Of a stretch of 8,206 nt of DNA, positions 6,687-8,206 are shown piece after piece. The notes beneath the pieces are model-generated. The model saw only the letters and a program-made list of their open reading frames with translations, ran no database searches and had not been told where the DNA came from. A program made the translations under genes and the position numbers. Source of the stretch: an uncultured Prevotella sp. (GTDB lineage: Bacteria > Bacteroidota > Bacteroidia > Bacteroidales > Bacteroidaceae); assembly GCA_905373605.1 (NCBI GenBank), contig CAJPTO010000141.1:1-8206 (forward strand), in the 5' to 3' direction. The first letter of the stretch is position 1; the number at the start of each line of letters is the position of its first letter.

Positions 6687-8090
6687 ATGACAAAAATTCG
6701 TAGAACAAAGATTGTAGACGTTCTTCAACGCACCGACTTCGGCTCGCAGGTCAATGTAAAGGGCTGGGTGCGCACGCATCGCAGCAGTAAGGTGGTAGAT
6801 TTCATCGCCCTTAACGACGGTTCTACCATCAATAACGTGCAAGTGGTGGTCGACCCAACGAAGTTCGACACCGAATTGCTTAAGCAAATAACAACCGGGG
6901 CATGCGTTAGCGCAACGGGAACGCTCGTGGAAAGCCAAGGACAAGGACAAAACTCGGAGATACAATGCACCGATTTGCAACTGCTTGGCGCGTGCGGAAG
7001 CGACTTCCCCATGCAAAAGAAAGGCCAAACCTTCGAATATATGCGCCAACATGCCCACCTTAGGCTTCGCACAAACACCTTCGGAGCTGTGATGCGCATA
7101 CGCCACAACATGGCCATTGCCATTCACCAGTATTTCCACGACCACGGTTTCTTCTATTTCCACACGCCCATCATCACAGCCAGTGATGCCGAAGGGGCGG
7201 GCGAAATGTTTCAGGTGACAACCAAGAACCTGAACAATCTGAAGAAAGACGACAACGGAAAGGTGGACTACAGCGACGACTTCTTCGGAAAGATGACCAG
7301 CCTTACCGTGAGCGGACAGCTTGAAGGCGAGCTTGGCGCAACGGCTTTGGGACAGATTTACACCTTCGGACCAACGTTCCGTGCCGAAAACAGCAACACG
7401 CCACGCCACCTTGCTGAGTTCTGGATGGTGGAACCAGAGGTGGCTTTCATCGACCTTGACGACCTTATGGACCTCGAAGAAGACTTCATCAAGCACTGTG
7501 TGCGATGGGCTTTGGAGCATTGCAAGGACGATTTGGCTTTCCTCAACAAGATGATTGACAACACCTTGCTGGAACGTTTGCAGGGCGTTGTGGCCGAAAA
7601 CTTCGTGCGCCTGGACTACACCGAGGGCATCAACATACTCGAAGAGGCCGTGAAAGCAGGCAAAAAATTCGAGTTCCCCGTTAGCTGGGGCATGGATTTG
7701 GCCAGCGAACACGAGCGTTTCCTCGTTGAAGAACACTTTAAGAAGCCCGTCATCATGACCCATTATCCCAAGGGCATCAAGGCTTTCTACATGAAGTTGG
7801 ACGAAGATGGCCGCACCGTTCAGGGCACAGACGTGCTCTTCCCGCAGATTGGAGAAATCATCGGAGGCAGTGTTCGCGAAGAGAACTACGACAAACTGGT
7901 GGCGCAAATCGAAGAACGCCACATCCCGATGAAAGACATGTGGTGGTATCTAGACACACGCCGCTTCGGCACATGCCCCCACGGAGGTTTCGGTTTGGGC
8001 TTCGAAAGGCTCATACTCTTCGTAACGGGCATGCAAAACATTCGTGACGTGATACCATTCCCACGCACACCGAAGTCGGCAGAGTTCTAA
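6687..8090 (+). CDS. asnS: Asparaginyl-tRNA synthetase
   Basis: This class IIb aminoacyl-tRNA synthetase attaches asparagine to tRNA-Asn in the cytoplasm using ATP. The 467-residue length matches the usual bacterial enzyme (E. coli 466). The N-terminal OB-fold anticodon-binding domain (about 17-115) includes VNVKGWVRTHRSSK and FIALNDGSTINNVQVVVD. The catalytic domain shows FYFHTPIITASDAEGAGEMFQV, motif 2 as FGPTFRAENSNTPRHLAEFW (227 onward, Arg232 in the ATP-binding position) and motif 3 as GGFGLGFERLILFVTGMQNI (433 onward, Arg441). The ending RDVIPFPRTPKSAEF is typical of AsnS and separates it from AspS and LysS. ATG 6687 gives the expected N-terminus and follows an A/C-rich leader with no Shine-Dalgarno. 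Its presence indicates direct Asn-tRNA charging rather than sole reliance on the amidotransferase route. It is the last gene of the three and is followed by a terminator. Confidence 0.98.
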   Translation: MTKIRRTKIVDVLQRTDFGSQVNVKGWVRTHRSSKVVDFIALNDGSTINNVQVVVDPTKFDTELLKQITTGACVSATGTLVESQGQGQNSEIQCTDLQLLGACGSDFPMQKKGQTFEYMRQHAHLRLRTNTFGAVMRIRHNMAIAIHQYFHDHGFFYFHTPIITASDAEGAGEMFQVTTKNLNNLKKDDNGKVDYSDDFFGKMTSLTVSGQLEGELGATALGQIYTFGPTFRAENSNTPRHLAEFWMVEPEVAFIDLDDLMDLEEDFIKHCVRWALEHCKDDLAFLNKMIDNTLLERLQGVVAENFVRLDYTEGINILEEAVKAGKKFEFPVSWGMDLASEHERFLVEEHFKKPVIMTHYPKGIKAFYMKLDEDGRTVQGTDVLFPQIGEIIGGSVREENYDKLVAQIEERHIPMKDMWWYLDTRRFGTCPHGGFGLGFERLILFVTGMQNIRDVIPFPRTPKSAEF

Positions 8091-8132
8091 AAGCACGCTC
8101 GGCAATCACTAACAAAATACCATAAAAAGAGA

Positions 8133-8206
8133 AAAGGCAAGAAAGAGACCAGCAGACATGCCCGAAAGGGCAACGCCAAGGTTCTTTCTTGCCTTTATCT
8201 TTTATC
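8133..8206. terminator. Strong stem-loop terminator after asnS, probably bidirectional
   Basis: AAAGGCAAGAAAGA (8133-8146) pairs perfectly with TCTTTCTTGCCTTT (8183-8196). After a single bulged G (8147), ACC (8148-8150) pairs with GGT (8180-8182), extending the stem to 17 pairs. The enclosed region holds a second hairpin, TGCCC-GAAA-GGGCA (8159-8172), capped by a GNRA-type tetraloop. The 3' side runs into TTTATCTTTTATC, and the minus strand has a matching T-rich tail from the A-rich 8122-8135, so it could stop transcription from both sides. It starts 43 bases after the asnS stop. Confidence 0.8.

Noticed and set aside
6669..7922. A 417-codon open frame on the minus strand opposite asnS
   Set aside because: It mirrors a full-length, motif-complete asnS; the translation has no recognisable family features, and codon bias on the sense strand explains the lack of antisense stops.
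8133..8196. Terminal inverted repeats of a small mobile element
   Set aside because: The arms are only about 36 bases apart, with no target duplication visible; a terminator after asnS is the simpler reading.

Overview
The window looks like an ordinary chromosomal segment from a Bacteroidales bacterium, most likely Prevotella or a close relative. Three things point there: two promoter-like elements match the Bacteroidetes pattern TAnnTTTG with an upstream TTTG, translation leaders are A-rich without a clear Shine-Dalgarno, and the protein families include the large zinc-metalloprotease-like family typical of this phylum and a PAP2 phosphatase fused to a beta-barrel. The genus is an inference from gene content and style, not a database match.

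Layout. Left (26-1441, +): the C-terminal half of a DUF5117/DUF4953-type metalloprotease-like protein whose zinc-binding HExxH motif has been lost and whose N-terminal part is absent or out of frame. A short spacer separates it from a convergent gene (1537-3192, -) for an exported PAP2-superfamily lipid phosphatase with a C-terminal outer-membrane-barrel-like domain ending in Phe. A 247-base divergent intergenic region (3193-3439) carries a well-formed promoter for the phosphatase and a -7 element for purB.

Right (3440-8090, all +): three housekeeping genes in one direction. They are purB (adenylosuccinate lyase), an RluB-type rRNA pseudouridine synthase with a striking low-complexity N-terminal extension, and asnS (asparaginyl-tRNA synthetase). 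The window ends in a strong, probably bidirectional, stem-loop terminator after asnS. The three genes serve purine/AMP synthesis, ribosome maturation and tRNA charging. Their spacing (220 and 147 bases) is wide for a tight operon, and both spacers hold short tandem repeats of one 8-base family (consensus NNAGTTRA), each present in both orientations.

There is no CRISPR array, insertion sequence, phage module or recognisable defence system here. The parts most worth a second look are the repeat-filled spacers, the eight-letter disordered domain on the pseudouridine synthase, the PAP2/beta-barrel fusion, and the metalloprotease-like protein that has lost its active site.
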